Shown here: positions 54,301 to 64,000 of the stretch, piece by piece
Layout: every line of letters begins with the position of its first letter
How positions within the stretch are numbered: the stretch's first letter is position 1
Assembly: GCA_030015575.1 (NCBI GenBank)
Contig: JASDDO010000028.1
Span: 24,221,154-24,285,153, forward strand
Direction of reading: 5' to 3'
DNA: 64,000 nucleotides
Source of the DNA: Agapanthus africanus
Lineage: Eukaryota > Streptophyta > Magnoliopsida > Asparagales > Amaryllidaceae
Program-made: the position numbers and the translations under genes
The notes under the pieces: model-generated
The model's input: the letters and a program-made list of their open reading frames with translations, nothing else
Database searches by the model: none
Told to the model about the DNA's origin: nothing

Positions 54301-56812
54301 ATGTCTCATTAGTGTTGTCGAGAACATCAAAGCAAAGTTCCTCATCCATGCAGCTTTCGGGAGCTATCTCGTGGATGGAACAAACATCCAGCAAATGAGC
54401 AGAAGGTTCTGATGGCTGACTTCCTAGCTTGTAAATATTAAGCTCAATTGTCATTTTCCCGAAGGATAAGTTCATAGAACCGTTACAACAATTAATCACA
54501 GCGTTAGAAGTTGCTAGGAAGGGTCGACCAAGTATCACCGGGATTTGATTGCGTGGGTTTGCCACAGGTTGTGTATCTAAAACAATAAAGTCCACGGGAA
54601 ATATGAATTCACCGACTTTAATTAACACATCCTCTAGTTCGCCCCGAGGTTTGGTGATAGATCGATCTGCCATTTGGAGAGTACAATGGGCGGGTTTTAA
54701 CTCTCCAATTCCTAACTGCTCGTATACTGAATAAGGAAGCAAGTTGACGCTAGCGCCTAGATCGAGTAAAGCACGATTTATATTTTTACCCCCAATAGAA
54801 ATAGAGATTGTAGGACAGCCGGGGTCCTTACGTTTCTTTGGTATTTGTTGGGTAAAAGCTGTGCTAACATTACTCGTCATGAAAACCTTTTTAGGCACTT
54901 GAGTTTTTCTCTTCCTAGTGCACAAGTCTTTAAGGATTCTTGCATAAGATGGGACTTGTTGAATAGCATCTAGAAGAGGAATATTCACGCTAACTTGCTT
55001 AAACATTTCCACAATCTTCTCCATTTGCGGGTTAGGTCGGTTGGCCCTTAATCGGTTTGGAAATGGAGCACGATCAATAAGTGTTGGGTCCAACGTTTGT
55101 GGAGAAGACTGTGGCGACGGATTCGATCCCAAAATTGGAGTAGGCATCGACTTAGATAGATTTGGCGAAATGTTTGACCCTTGGGGAAAACGGAGAATAG
55201 GCTCGGATGAAGGTGGGAGACTAGACGAGTTAGGGGAAGAAGAAGAAGAAGGGGTATCAAATGTGTCACTATCATCAACTTGCTCACCCACTTGGTTGTT
55301 CAGCACTCTCCCCGATCTCAACGTAGTAATGGCATTCACATTATGACTTTGTGAATGGCCAGGATTCGGTAGGGGTTGAGATGGGAGTTTCCCTTTCTCT
55401 CTCGCACTCATTGCGGCGTTTAACTGTGCGATTTGGTTTTCTATTGATTTAATACTCTCACCATGGGAGGAGGAGTTTTTCGTTAGGGTATCAATAGAAG
55501 ACCTTATCTCAGCCGAATTTTGCATGGATTGTTTCATGAACATATCCAAAGTTTGTGCAAGCGAGTTGTTAGTACCGGCCATTTGTGGTGTAGAAATGTT
55601 GGCAGGATTTTGGAAATTTTGTGACTGAAAGGGGGACTGATTCTGTGGTTGTGGTTGCTGTGGAGGAGGTCTTTGATAATTACTTTGTTGGTTTTGATTC
55701 CAAGCAAAGTTAGGATGATTCCTCCATCCTTGATTATATATGGAAGAGTAAGGATCATTTCTAGGTCGCTGCTGAAAAGCAGCATTAGCTTGAAACGATG
55801 CATTCATAGGACATTCTTCCGTTAAGTGTGAAGGATCCGAACAGCAACCACAGACAGTCTTGGGAAGTGTAACCTGATTTAGGGAGACTGATGAGAATCT
55901 GCTCTCAATAGCGTCGAGTTTCTTCTGCATCGCTGCCATTTCGGCTTTTACTGCGATGGAAACATCGAGCTGGTGAACTCCTCCCCTAGATGTAGGTGGT
56001 CTTACGCTTTCCCACTGCAACGTGTGTTCAGCGAGATCTTCCAGATATTTCCATGCTTCACCGTCATCTTTAGACATGAAATTGCATTGACACATTGTTT
56101 CAAGCATCTGCTTTGTCGCTGGATTAATGCCCTCATATATAATCCGACATAAATCCCATCTTTGTATTCCGTGATGGGGGCATTGGACAAGCAGATCTTT
56201 GAAACGTTCAAAGCACTTCCAAAATGGTTCATTGGGAAGCTGGGTGAACTGATTGATCTTGCTCCTAACATGTGCAGTCTTATGATTTGGGTAAAACTTC
56301 TTAAGAAATGCTACGACGAATTCATCCCAATTAGCGATAGAGTGTGCGGCAGTATTATAAAGCCATTTTTCTGCCAAGTCGCACAGTGTGAATGGGAGAA
56401 GACGTAAGCGCATAGCATCTAAGGTCAATTGTGAAGTACCCATCATTGCGCATACGTTTTCGAATTTGGTGATGAAAACGTACGCGTCTTCCGACTCAAG
56501 CCCGTGAAATTTGGGCAGCAGATTGATGTAGTGGGGTTTGATTTCGAAATTATCCCCGTTAGGTGGTGGAAGAGATAGACAAGTAGGAAGGGGACCACGA
56601 ATAGGATAGCATCTCTCTTGGAGAGAGATGCGCGGTGGATTCTGCGCACCTTCGGGCGGTGGCAGCGTGGTGTTATACTCTGATGGAGTGCCGTCCATCT
56701 CGGTTGATGTGGTGTGTGGTGGGGGAAAAGAAGATGAAGAAGTACCGACTTCGGCGTCGATAGCAGGAACGCGGACAAGACGGGCACTAGGATCCCGTGT
56801 CCAGCCGAGCAT
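51329..56812 (-). CDS. gag-pol region of the Athila element
   Basis: Domains from right to left: Athila-type gag ([20 protein letters not shown], then [20 protein letters not shown] and [20 protein letters not shown]), a zinc knuckle ([15 protein letters not shown], near 55850), and a glutamine/proline-rich linker. Next come the aspartic protease ([20 protein letters not shown], near 54750), reverse transcriptase (about 53000-54000; [32 protein letters not shown]), RNase H (about 52600-52950; [14 protein letters not shown]) and integrase (about 51550-52300; [42 protein letters not shown]). It encodes the particle, protease, RT and integrase of the element. The reading is almost continuous, with about one break. 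Confidence 0.9.
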
Positions 56813-57717
56813 GCACTAAGCGGGTTTAGTGCAAGTGGCAGCGTGTGTGTGGTTTAAAAATTGGTTTGTTTTGAAAAAGTGGGACTCAAGACAAATCTCC
56901 CTAAGATGCACAAGCAACCCTAGAACTAAGGTTACCTAGGTCAGTCTCTAGACAGCTCCTAACTAAGGCTAGAAATAGGACCTCAAACCGCCTCTTCACG
57001 GACAAGTACGGCCAGGTAAGTGGGAAGGAACCACCACTACAGTGGGCCTAATTAAAAACCACTTAGCCTAGACACCGCAATGTCAGTTAGGATAAACGGC
57101 CGATGCCTATACTAGTCTTTTTCCTATTGAGCTCGACAGTCCTTAGAGTCTGGTCTAGATATTTTTTAAATTAATGAAGGGTTGATCTGTATGCTCGGTT
57201 TGTGATTTGTGGGGCTTAGGAAGGGTGATGAAATCCCCACCTAATCTTGATTTGGTCTTTGCCCCTTAGAATCCGTATTAAAATATGCAAAACAAAACCA
57301 ATCACAAAACTTTTGCAAAAAGATTTTTGAACGGCGCAATTTTGCAAAGAATCCTGCAGAAGATAGATTTTATTGGATTTGAGAGGAGAGAGGAGGAGTT
57401 GAAAGAAAATACCAGAGAAGATTGAAGCCCTAATTCCCCTAAGAAGCCGCGTTTCCGCCGCAGTAATGGTACTTTTGCCGCGGTTCCGCCGCAAGGTGGA
57501 AGGAACAATTGCTGAAAAATTTTCTCAAGCCCTCTGTGCTCCTCTGGATCTCGATGAATGCCTCTATCTTCTGTTTTCCTCAATTCTGTAACTCCAGATC
57601 TCCTTGCAAAATTCACGCACAAATCGTTAAATATGCAATTTGCAGTTTTGTTTTAATAATGATATAGCTCGTCTAAGAATTCAACACAAATAGTAAAAAT
57701 AAAAAATTACGCACGTA

Positions 57718-57735
57718 TCCCCGGCAACGGCGCCA
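57718..57735 (-). promoter_or_regulatory. primer binding site of the Athila element
   Basis: The minus strand reads TGGCGCCGTTGCCGGGGA, two bases inside the 5' LTR. This is the tRNA-Asp-type site usual for Athila elements. Confidence 0.9.
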
Positions 57736-57737
57736 TT

Positions 57738-59182
57738 TGATTGGTCTCGAAAAAGTTGTGTTTGTAGTTAACCGCAATCAGAACGGTGTCGCGCGTAGCT
57801 AGACCGAGGTGAGTACGGGTCGTCCTCTGGGAAATGTGGAACCTTTTATTTTTACTTTAGATGTGTTGAGAAAGAGAGGAGGAATAAAGAATTTTGTGAA
57901 AAGTTTCTAGATCTACTTTAATGTAAAATATAGATCTAGATTATTTTAGAGATTTAAATAATATAATAATAGGGCTTGTAGGGTTCGTTAGGATTTAGTA
58001 GTTATGGAAGATTAATTAAAAGTTACCCTTTTTATCCATTAATAGATTTAGAACTAGAACGACGGTGATGCGTGTAGATTAGGGTTTCTGGAGGGAAAAG
58101 GAATCCCACTCGTAACCCTTATCTCGACACGGAACTCCGTTCATATCTAGCCTTTACCAAAACAATCATTAATCCAATCTCTAATCGCGGTCGGAACTAG
58201 CAATGAATTGCTAGTGCGCCCGATTAGGATGTTAATGATTATTTTGATAAAGTTCCTAAACTTTATAGGACTTAAAAAGGGTTTAATTATTTTCATCCCC
58301 CATTAACCTACCCTAATCCTACGAACCCTACAAGCGGAGAATTACTCGCGCATGTTGGGAGAAGAAGATGAAAAGAAAGAGAGGGAGAACATAATGTAAA
58401 AACAAACAATGAAATAAAAAAAACTACCTTTATTAATCAACTCCTTCAAACTACACTTTTAATCCATAGAAAATGATTACAAAACTTGATTTGCTTCTCG
58501 ATCTTTCCTAGGGAGGTAGTCGAACAGTCGATGATCAGCCTGGATGCGTGAGCGTCGGGAGCTTCGTGATCTCTTCGGCTTGATAGCTTTTCCGAGAGGC
58601 TCTCGGTGCCTTTTTATAATGCAAAGCCAGAATCTTTTTGTTGAAAACTTGGTAAAATTCAGCAGAGAATAATGCCCCAAAATCTTGCACTCCAATTCCA
58701 TAAGATTGCGGCGGATCCGCGGCCCCAGGGTGGGTTTGGCCGCGGATCCGCGCTTAAGGGACGAGATCTCTTCGTCGTTTTTCTTGGGCTCTCTGATGGT
58801 GACATTTGTCAATCCTAGCCATCTTCAGAATCTGAAAATATTTTCTCGGTTGCTTCCAGACTTGGTCTCCAAGTTTGCTTCTTAATTTGGCAAGTTTTCT
58901 TCAACAAATTGATTTGTTTGTTAAATCCTTCATAACAACTTGGAAATATTCTGCACAACAACTCAAATAAGATTTTAGTAGACTTTGTTCTACTAGGATT
59001 AGACCAATAATATTATTTGCATACATTTTCCTACCAAATGATAATTAAATATATTAACATATGGAAAATAATGTTTTTACACATAAACCCTCATATGTTT
59101 AATATATTATAATAAAGTCCTTTTTTAATATAAAAATGGTAGGAAAAATGTACTACAAATGTGCAGTTTTATCGACTGAACA
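57738..59182 (-). repeat. 5' LTR of the Athila element
   Basis: The 1445-bp LTR is the near-identical partner of 48403-49850. The minus-strand orientation follows from the adjoining primer binding site. Confidence 0.92.
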
Positions 59183-59187
59183 TGAAT

Positions 59188-60600
59188 CTGGTTCTGCTTT
59201 CGTGGCTTTGGGTTCGTGCTTCTGTGGCGGCGTTACCCTCCAACTGTCAGATAGAGCGAACTTGCCGAGCTGATACTGATCTTCCACCCAGTTCTTGAAG
59301 GTGAAGCAGTTTTCGAGAGGATGCCCTATCACTCGGTGATAAGAGCAATAGTTTGGGTGTGAGACTTCACCTGCTTGTTCGGGGTGTTTAGACTCCGGCA
59401 GTGTAAGCATCTGGTATTTTATAGCTCGGTCAAGTATCTTCTTCGTCTTGTCCCGAGGAAAAGAGTATGCTCGACTCATCTTCTTTACAAGGGACAAATC
59501 TGGACCGCTCGATTCCCGCTTGCGTGGCTTCTTAGTCCCACTTTGTTGCTGTCGAGCGCCTTTTTTGCTTTTCGCCTTGTTTCTGCCTCTGCGTCGAGCC
59601 TTTTTTATAACAGGTTGACAGGGAGCGGCACTTTCATCTTTCACGGCCTGTTGGAGGAGGCGTTGCGTTTTGGCTTTCTCATAGATGGCCATCTCACGGT
59701 TGTGATCGTCTCTGACTTTTTGGCCAGCTTCCCTTATAAGCTTGTCCATTTGTTCTTCGAACGACGGACTGGGCACTTTTATATTAGGAACTTTTACTGG
59801 TTCAGGATTAGCGTCCTCCCATTGAGCATCCTCTTCTTCATCGAAGTCATGCACGACGTAGCAGTCACGGAGCAACTCTCGTTTCTTGGACCGAATGTAT
59901 CCAAGCCCGATTGTTTTCATTCTCCCATTAGGCAACTTGTGCTGAGTCCCGGGGACGTTCCAGACCCTGTCATAGAATTTGGCTTTTCGAGCGGTCTGTT
60001 TGAAGGATATCCCCTGGCGCTTCAGCAACCTCTTCAAGCCTTCTGTATAATTCTGGGAAGACGGATAGGCTGAAGCATATCAAGCGTAGGATCCATACCG
60101 TGCCAGATTTCTTTCTCCACTTTGGTTTCTTCATAGCGACAGAATAGAATTGCCTTTTCGCCTTCTCGCCTGGGAGGGACATAGAACGTCCGTAGCTCCT
60201 CTACACTGTAGATATCAAGTGCATCCAGTTCTTTATGGTGTTTAAGTGGAACCATGGCGACTTGTAGACTTTGCTCTTCGTTAGCGGACGTTTGTATTGA
60301 AGGCCGAGCAGAGAATACAGCATGGACCTCATCTTCCGAGTCACTACCAAAGATCAACGTAGGAGCGGATGGTCCCGACTTATTGTATTGGGGCGGACCC
60401 GAATAAACTATCTCCTCTTCCTCCTCGGTATCACTGCCGAAGACAGGGATGGTGGCGTTAGCTTTGTTCTCCGGCTTGTGACACCTCTCCGTGTCTTCGA
60501 AATCCGGTAAGAAGTATTTAGCATCTTCATATTTGCGGACTTCGTTCACAGAGAACGGGTTCAGTTCTCCCGTCACGATATACTCGAGACCATCCTTAAA
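59188..60600 (-). CDS. protease-to-RT linker region of element B
   Basis: A long hydrophilic linker carries FGSDTEEEEE and FGSDSEDEVHAVF acidic motifs, then FKQTARKAKFYDRVWNVPGT and a conserved GLGYIRSKKRELLRDCYVVH stretch. A basic stretch (KKARRRGRNKAKSKKGARQQ) follows, then a module YSFPRDKTKKILDRAIKYQM ... YCSYHRVIGHPLENCFTFKN that repeats the gag zinc-knuckle module at 62536-62750. Such a linker is not standard in Ty3/Gypsy pol. C carries the same linker. It is a fossil. Confidence 0.65.
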
Positions 60601-60651
60601 ATATTTTATACACTGATGCTGTGTAGAAGGGATGATATTATACTCGTGTAA

Positions 60652-61215
60652 CTATGGTCGGCCGAGCAGAGCATTGTAGCATGTCTTGGCGTCTATGACG
60701 TGAAATTTAATATCTGTGATGAGCAACCCAAAGCGTAGCGTTAGTATCACAGATCCAAGAGTTCGTGATGATTGAGAATCGAACCCGGAGATGGTGATCT
60801 TATCCCGAGCCAGGTGCTGGACGCTCATGCAGATTTCCTTTAACACCCGCACGTTAAGGAGATTAACGGAAGATCCATTGCCGACCAGGATTTTGCCTAT
60901 CTTTATATCATGGCAATATCCGGAGACATAGAGGGAGCGATTGTGTTCGCACGTCCCAAGGAGAAGTTCTTCATCGCCAAAAGTGACATCGGCCGTGTGC
61001 ACTTCCTCCAATTCATCCTTCATCTTTTCTTCGGCCAGGAAAGCTTGGAATTGCTCCGGCTCCTGTAGTGCCTTGATTAACGAATGTCTCGCCTCTTTTG
61101 ATAGTAAAAGGGCATCAAGAACGCTGAGCTGCGAGGGTAGCTTCCTCAGATGCGCTAGAACGTTATAATCCACCTTATTTTTCTTCGGCGGGTCCTTGGC
61201 GGCTAGCTCTTCCAT
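60652..61215 (-). CDS. aspartic protease-like region of element B
   Basis: It matches the protease part of C (9187-12042). It has the pre-protease stretch VDYNVLAHLRKLPSQLSVLD, a retropepsin-like core (HDIKIGKILVGNGSSVNLLN, QSSRTLGSVILTLRFGLLI) and the closing FHVIDAKTCYNALLGRP. It processes the gag-pol precursor in active members. It is a fossil. Confidence 0.75.
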   Translation of the reverse strand: MEELAAKDPPKKNKVDYNVLAHLRKLPSQLSVLDALLLSKEARHSLIKALQEPEQFQAFLAEEKMKDELEEVHTADVTFGDEELLLGTCEHNRSLYVSGYCHDIKIGKILVGNGSSVNLLNVRVLKEICMSVQHLARDKITISGFDSQSSRTLGSVILTLRFGLLITDIKFHVIDAKTCYNALLGRP

Positions 61216-61329
61216 GACTTGGTCATCTAGGGCGATATCCTCATAGACCTTTTCTTTCCCTTTATCTTTTTTGTTTGACGGTCCGAGATTCTTTTCGGGT
61301 AGCGTCCGATTACGCAGCCGGATATTTTC

Positions 61330-62457
61330 TCAGACCTTCGGCTCTTCCTCTTTTCCCGAGGTGGACTCTTTGAAGAGGGGGCTAAGAGCCATTTCTTCTT
61401 CAGAGTCGCTCCCGAATGTGAGAACTCGCGATCCCCCGGCGTTAACCATGCCACAATCGCCGGTAGTTCTGTTAAGCTGCTCGGTCGTACCTTTCTGCTC
61501 CCGGTGAGTTTTACGTTTCTCCCGCTTAACATGTTGTCGATGAGCAATATATCCTTGCCACCATCTATTGAAAGCTTTCCACTCTTCGGTGGGGTGCGAA
61601 ATCTTCCGATGATACAAGCAGTAGGAGGGGTGCATTTCCGCTTCACCAGTAATGTTTCCTTCAGAGGATGGTAGCTTCATGCCCATTGATATGGCCTTAG
61701 CAAACCTTTTCCTCGTCTTGAATTTGCTTTTATCCGCGGTGGATGTATTTTGCTCCAGCGGGAGTGTCTCAACTCTTTCGTTAAGTCGCTGGCGCTTGGC
61801 CCTTTCAAATATGGCCGTCTCGCGTTCCCGATCAGCTTTACTTTTCAACAGAGCTTCATTGAGGAATGCGTCAATTGTTTCATCCGATGGCCCCAGAAAT
61901 TCCGGTTTAGGATCTGCCCCCAGCTTTTCAGTGCAAGGAGTTTCCTCATGGTTTGTAAACGAATGGGAAATCATATGACAGCTCGCCACGTATTCCTCGG
62001 ATTCATCCGACGAGCTCTCCCCCTCATCTTCTTCTTGAAAGACGTGGTTGAGGAACTCTTGGAGTGTGATGGGAGTTCGTGCTTTCTGGTTGTACTCCTC
62101 CAGTGCGTCAATCTGCTTTTGTAAGTCCGTACGCTTGTCGCCAGGCTTCACGGGCTTCTTGGATTTCTTCTTTTTCTTCTCTGAAGATTTTGACGGCTGG
62201 CTGAGAGTGCTTGGGCCACCACTATCGCTCTTTGGAGTTGGGCGCGGCTTCAACATCCCTTCAATGATCTGAGGTTCCAACGGGTTCTTCCACCTGATCG
62301 CTGGGCATGTTTGAAGATCGTTCAGCATCCTCTTTGTTTTGGTTGATAGCACGACCTCCCATGGAGCTTCTTCAACGAGAGAGCACGTTGCCCCCGGCGC
62401 ATTCATCCTTTTAGAGGTGTGAGGTTGCGGCGGATTCACCTTCCATCTGTCGGACAA
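61330..62457 (-). CDS. gag C-terminal region of element B
   Basis: It begins with a conserved stretch (SLVEEAPWEVVLSTKTKRML, then CPAIRWKNPLEPQIIEGMLK), followed by lysine-rich and acidic coiled-coil-like parts (KTDLQKQIDALEEYNQ-type). A second CHHC motif (YCLYHRKISHPTEE) lies near 61560-61610. It is shared with A (1-1000) and C. The role is probably RNA binding or assembly. It is a fossil. Confidence 0.7.
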   Translation of the reverse strand: MSDRWKVNPPQPHTSKRMNAPGATCSLVEEAPWEVVLSTKTKRMLNDLQTCPAIRWKNPLEPQIIEGMLKPRPTPKSDSGGPSTLSQPSKSSEKKKKKSKKPVKPGDKRTDLQKQIDALEEYNQKARTPITLQEFLNHVFQEEDEGESSSDESEEYVASCHMISHSFTNHEETPCTEKLGADPKPEFLGPSDETIDAFLNEALLKSKADRERETAIFERAKRQRLNERVETLPLEQNTSTADKSKFKTRKRFAKAISMGMKLPSSEGNITGEAEMHPSYCLYHRKISHPTEEWKAFNRWWQGYIAHRQHVKREKRKTHREQKGTTEQLNRTTGDCGMVNAGGSRVLTFGSDSEEEMALSPLFKESTSGKEEEPKV

Positions 62458-62535
62458 TGCGAACTTGCCCTGTTGGTACTGGTCTTCAATCTAATTTTTG
62501 AAGACGTAGCAATCTTCGATCGGATGACCCAGTAC

Positions 62536-64000
62536 TCAGTGATAGGGACAGTAATTGGGATCATGGACGTCGTTCGGCTGCGACGGACGTCTTGGATCCG
62601 GAAGGTTTATGAGTCGGTTGCGCAACGCCAGCTCGAATAATCTTCTCGTTTTATCTCGGGGAAACGAGTAAGGACGTCCTAGCCTCTCCTCAAGGGGTAC
62701 GTGCGGACGCATATTATTTTGACGGACAGCCGATTTCAAGTTTCCCGGCTGTTGTTGAGCATTAGCGACAACAATTGCTTTTCCCTTTCCCTTCTCATTT
62801 CGAGAGTCCGGCTTTGGAGGGGGAGGTCTATGGCCCATCTGGTCCATTTGAGCTAGCTTGTCGATCAGGGCTTGGAAGGTAGTCGGCTTGAAGAACATCA
62901 TAAATTGGGATATGGTCGCCTGCGGATCGAGGGTTCCCACAAACATACCCACTGCTGGCGCTTCTTCAATGCGTTGCTCGCATTTTGACCATAAGTTCCG
63001 TCACCGTATAGCATATTGGACCCATGTCTCGCCCGGCTTCACCCTGGCATTAATCAATGCCGTCATCGGGGTGCGTTCGCTGGCGCTTGCGAAACGCTGG
63101 GCAAAGAGCAGTTCCATCTCCACAAATGTCTTGATAGAGTCGTTTGGGAGCTCAGAGTACCACTCGAACGCTGTATCTGACAAGCTGCCGACGAACTGGC
63201 GAAGCAACAATTTATCATCACCGCCGGTGTTGCCGCAAAGCATCCTGAACTGGGCAACATGCTGGTGGGGATTGCCCGTCCCCTTATAGACATGGAATTT
63301 GGGTATTGTATAGCCCGGCGGGTACTTTATCTGATCGTACCAGCTCGGATATGGTCGTCCTGTTTTTACGACCTGACCGGCTGCTTCAGTCGCATGATGA
63401 ACCCGTATCCGTTGGGCTATATATTCGTCCAAGTCAGCTTTGGAGATTGTCTCCTCCTTGGCTGTTGACAGAGCCGGTGGAGGATTTGACGTTTCTCCCC
63501 TGTCGTCTTCAAGGACGATCGGAGGATCTTTTTCAGAAGGAGGATCATGTTGGATCATCATTCCCACTATGTCCTGGAACAGGAGGGCCATTCGCTTTAT
63601 GTTGGCTGCTTGTTCCGCAGCCTCTTTATCCTTCTTCTCCAATATCCTGCGAAGGAATTCAGCGTCAGTTTCTTGCTCCTGGCGTTGATCCGAGGACGCT
63701 TCGGGGCTTTCTTTTGGTCCAGTGAGTGCGGCCATCGCGTTCATCATTTCTTAGAGCTTCTGCTGTTGCTCCTAAGCTTTGGTCACTGACCGTGTAAGCG
63801 GTCTATGACCTGTAGATGCACGGCTGTCCTCTTTACCAGACGCCATGTAGACGGTATGGACTACAATGCCCCCGGACTTGGGGCGTTTGGGCTCGCCGCC
63901 CTTGGCATTTGCCGCAGACGTAGGGACCTTCTCCGGCCTTCTTCTCTTGTGGGTCGTTGAAGTTGAAGGGGCCGTTGCAGTGGGCACCCTGGCGGTTGTC
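62536..64000 (-). CDS. gag: gag region of element B (cut by window edge)
   Basis: It encodes the charged upstream part (KSGGIVVHTVYMASGKEDSR, TGHRPLTRSVTKA), the Retrotrans_gag core (YKGTGNPHQHVAQFRMLCGN, FEWYSELPNDSIKTFVEMEL), the FFKPTTFQALIDKLAQMDQM stretch and the module YSFPRDKTRRLFELALRNRL ... DPNYCPYH. It matches A (1000-2600) and C (12094-13533). It is a fossil with several breaks. Confidence 0.75.

Larger units (their letters stand above)
48403..59182 (-). mobile_element. Athila-clade Ty3/Gypsy element inserted in B
   Basis: It has two LTRs (48403-49850 and 57738-59182), a perfect 5-bp duplication TGAAT (48398-48402 and 59183-59187), a tRNA-Asp-type primer binding site, a polypurine tract and gag-pol on the minus strand. 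The RT and gag sequences are Athila-like. LTRs differ at roughly a dozen to fifteen places by eye (about 1%), which at usual plant rates suggests an insertion well under a million years old. It is nearly whole, with about one break. No env-like ORF is visible between pol and the 3' LTR. Confidence 0.92.
32756..64000 (-). mobile_element. Tat-type Ty3/Gypsy element B (continues past right edge)
   Basis: It is on the minus strand, with its 3' LTR at the left. Order from right to left: gag, protease region, RT, RNase H with a second RNase H, integrase, a long repeat-rich 3' region with an antisense ORF, and the LTR. It is inserted in the D2 repeats. It hosts an Athila element (48403-59182), E1 (37464-42723) and, within E1, E2 (38770-42409). 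The second RNase H (NNEAEYEALI...LIYGDSQLVVSQVNG) before integrase marks the Tat clade. It is broken, with about ten breaks in the coding part; the antisense ORF looks whole. Confidence 0.85.

Overview
This is plant nuclear DNA, almost certainly from a flowering plant with a large, retrotransposon-rich genome. The evidence is nested Ty3/Gypsy elements of the Tat and Athila clades, Mutator-type MITEs with 9-bp target duplications, a 5S rRNA-derived fragment, and an intact gene of the plant wound-responsive (WIP/DUF3774) family. AT-rich intergenic DNA leans toward a eudicot, but the window does not settle this.

Layout, left to right. (1) 1-3588: 5' internal part (gag) of Tat-like element A on the minus strand, cut by the window edge. 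(2) 3589-9037: an LTR complex of the same family whose two ends are long inverted copies of each other. (3) 9038-13533: minus-strand gag/protease part of another copy, C. (4) 13534-14270: a junction carrying a 5S rRNA-like fragment. (5) 14271-20231: 3' end of a second Tat-like family (D1, plus strand), with ~86-bp tandem repeats, an antisense gene of the PF04195 type, a polypurine tract and a 751-bp LTR. (6) 20232-27499: a 7.3-kb host island with one clear gene (wound-responsive protein, 26583-26861), one probable small gene (23511-23729), a hAT-like element, two related Mutator-type MITEs and a long hairpin. (7) 27500-32755: D2, a second copy of the D family in the opposite orientation. (8) 32756 to beyond 64000: Tat element B on the minus strand, inserted in the D2 repeats.

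B is itself interrupted three deep. An Athila element (48403-59182, TSD TGAAT) lies in its pol. A probable solo LTR, E1 (37464-42723, TSD CTCGT), lies in its 3' repeats and contains a second probable solo LTR, E2 (38770-42409, TSD CATAT). The relative order of insertion is D2, then B, then E1, then E2; Athila also came after B.

The most unusual signal is structural. The non-coding parts of B and D (LTRs, 3' repeats) are built from arrays of short hairpins in which loops stay constant while both stem halves change together. The A/B LTR also has two divergent TATA boxes around an array of G-box/ABRE-like CACGTG motifs, and its inward promoter points, through intron-like borders, at an apparently whole 168-codon antisense ORF of unknown family.

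All retroelement statements are by-eye reading. Break counts are approximate, and no retroelement gene here is claimed to be functional.
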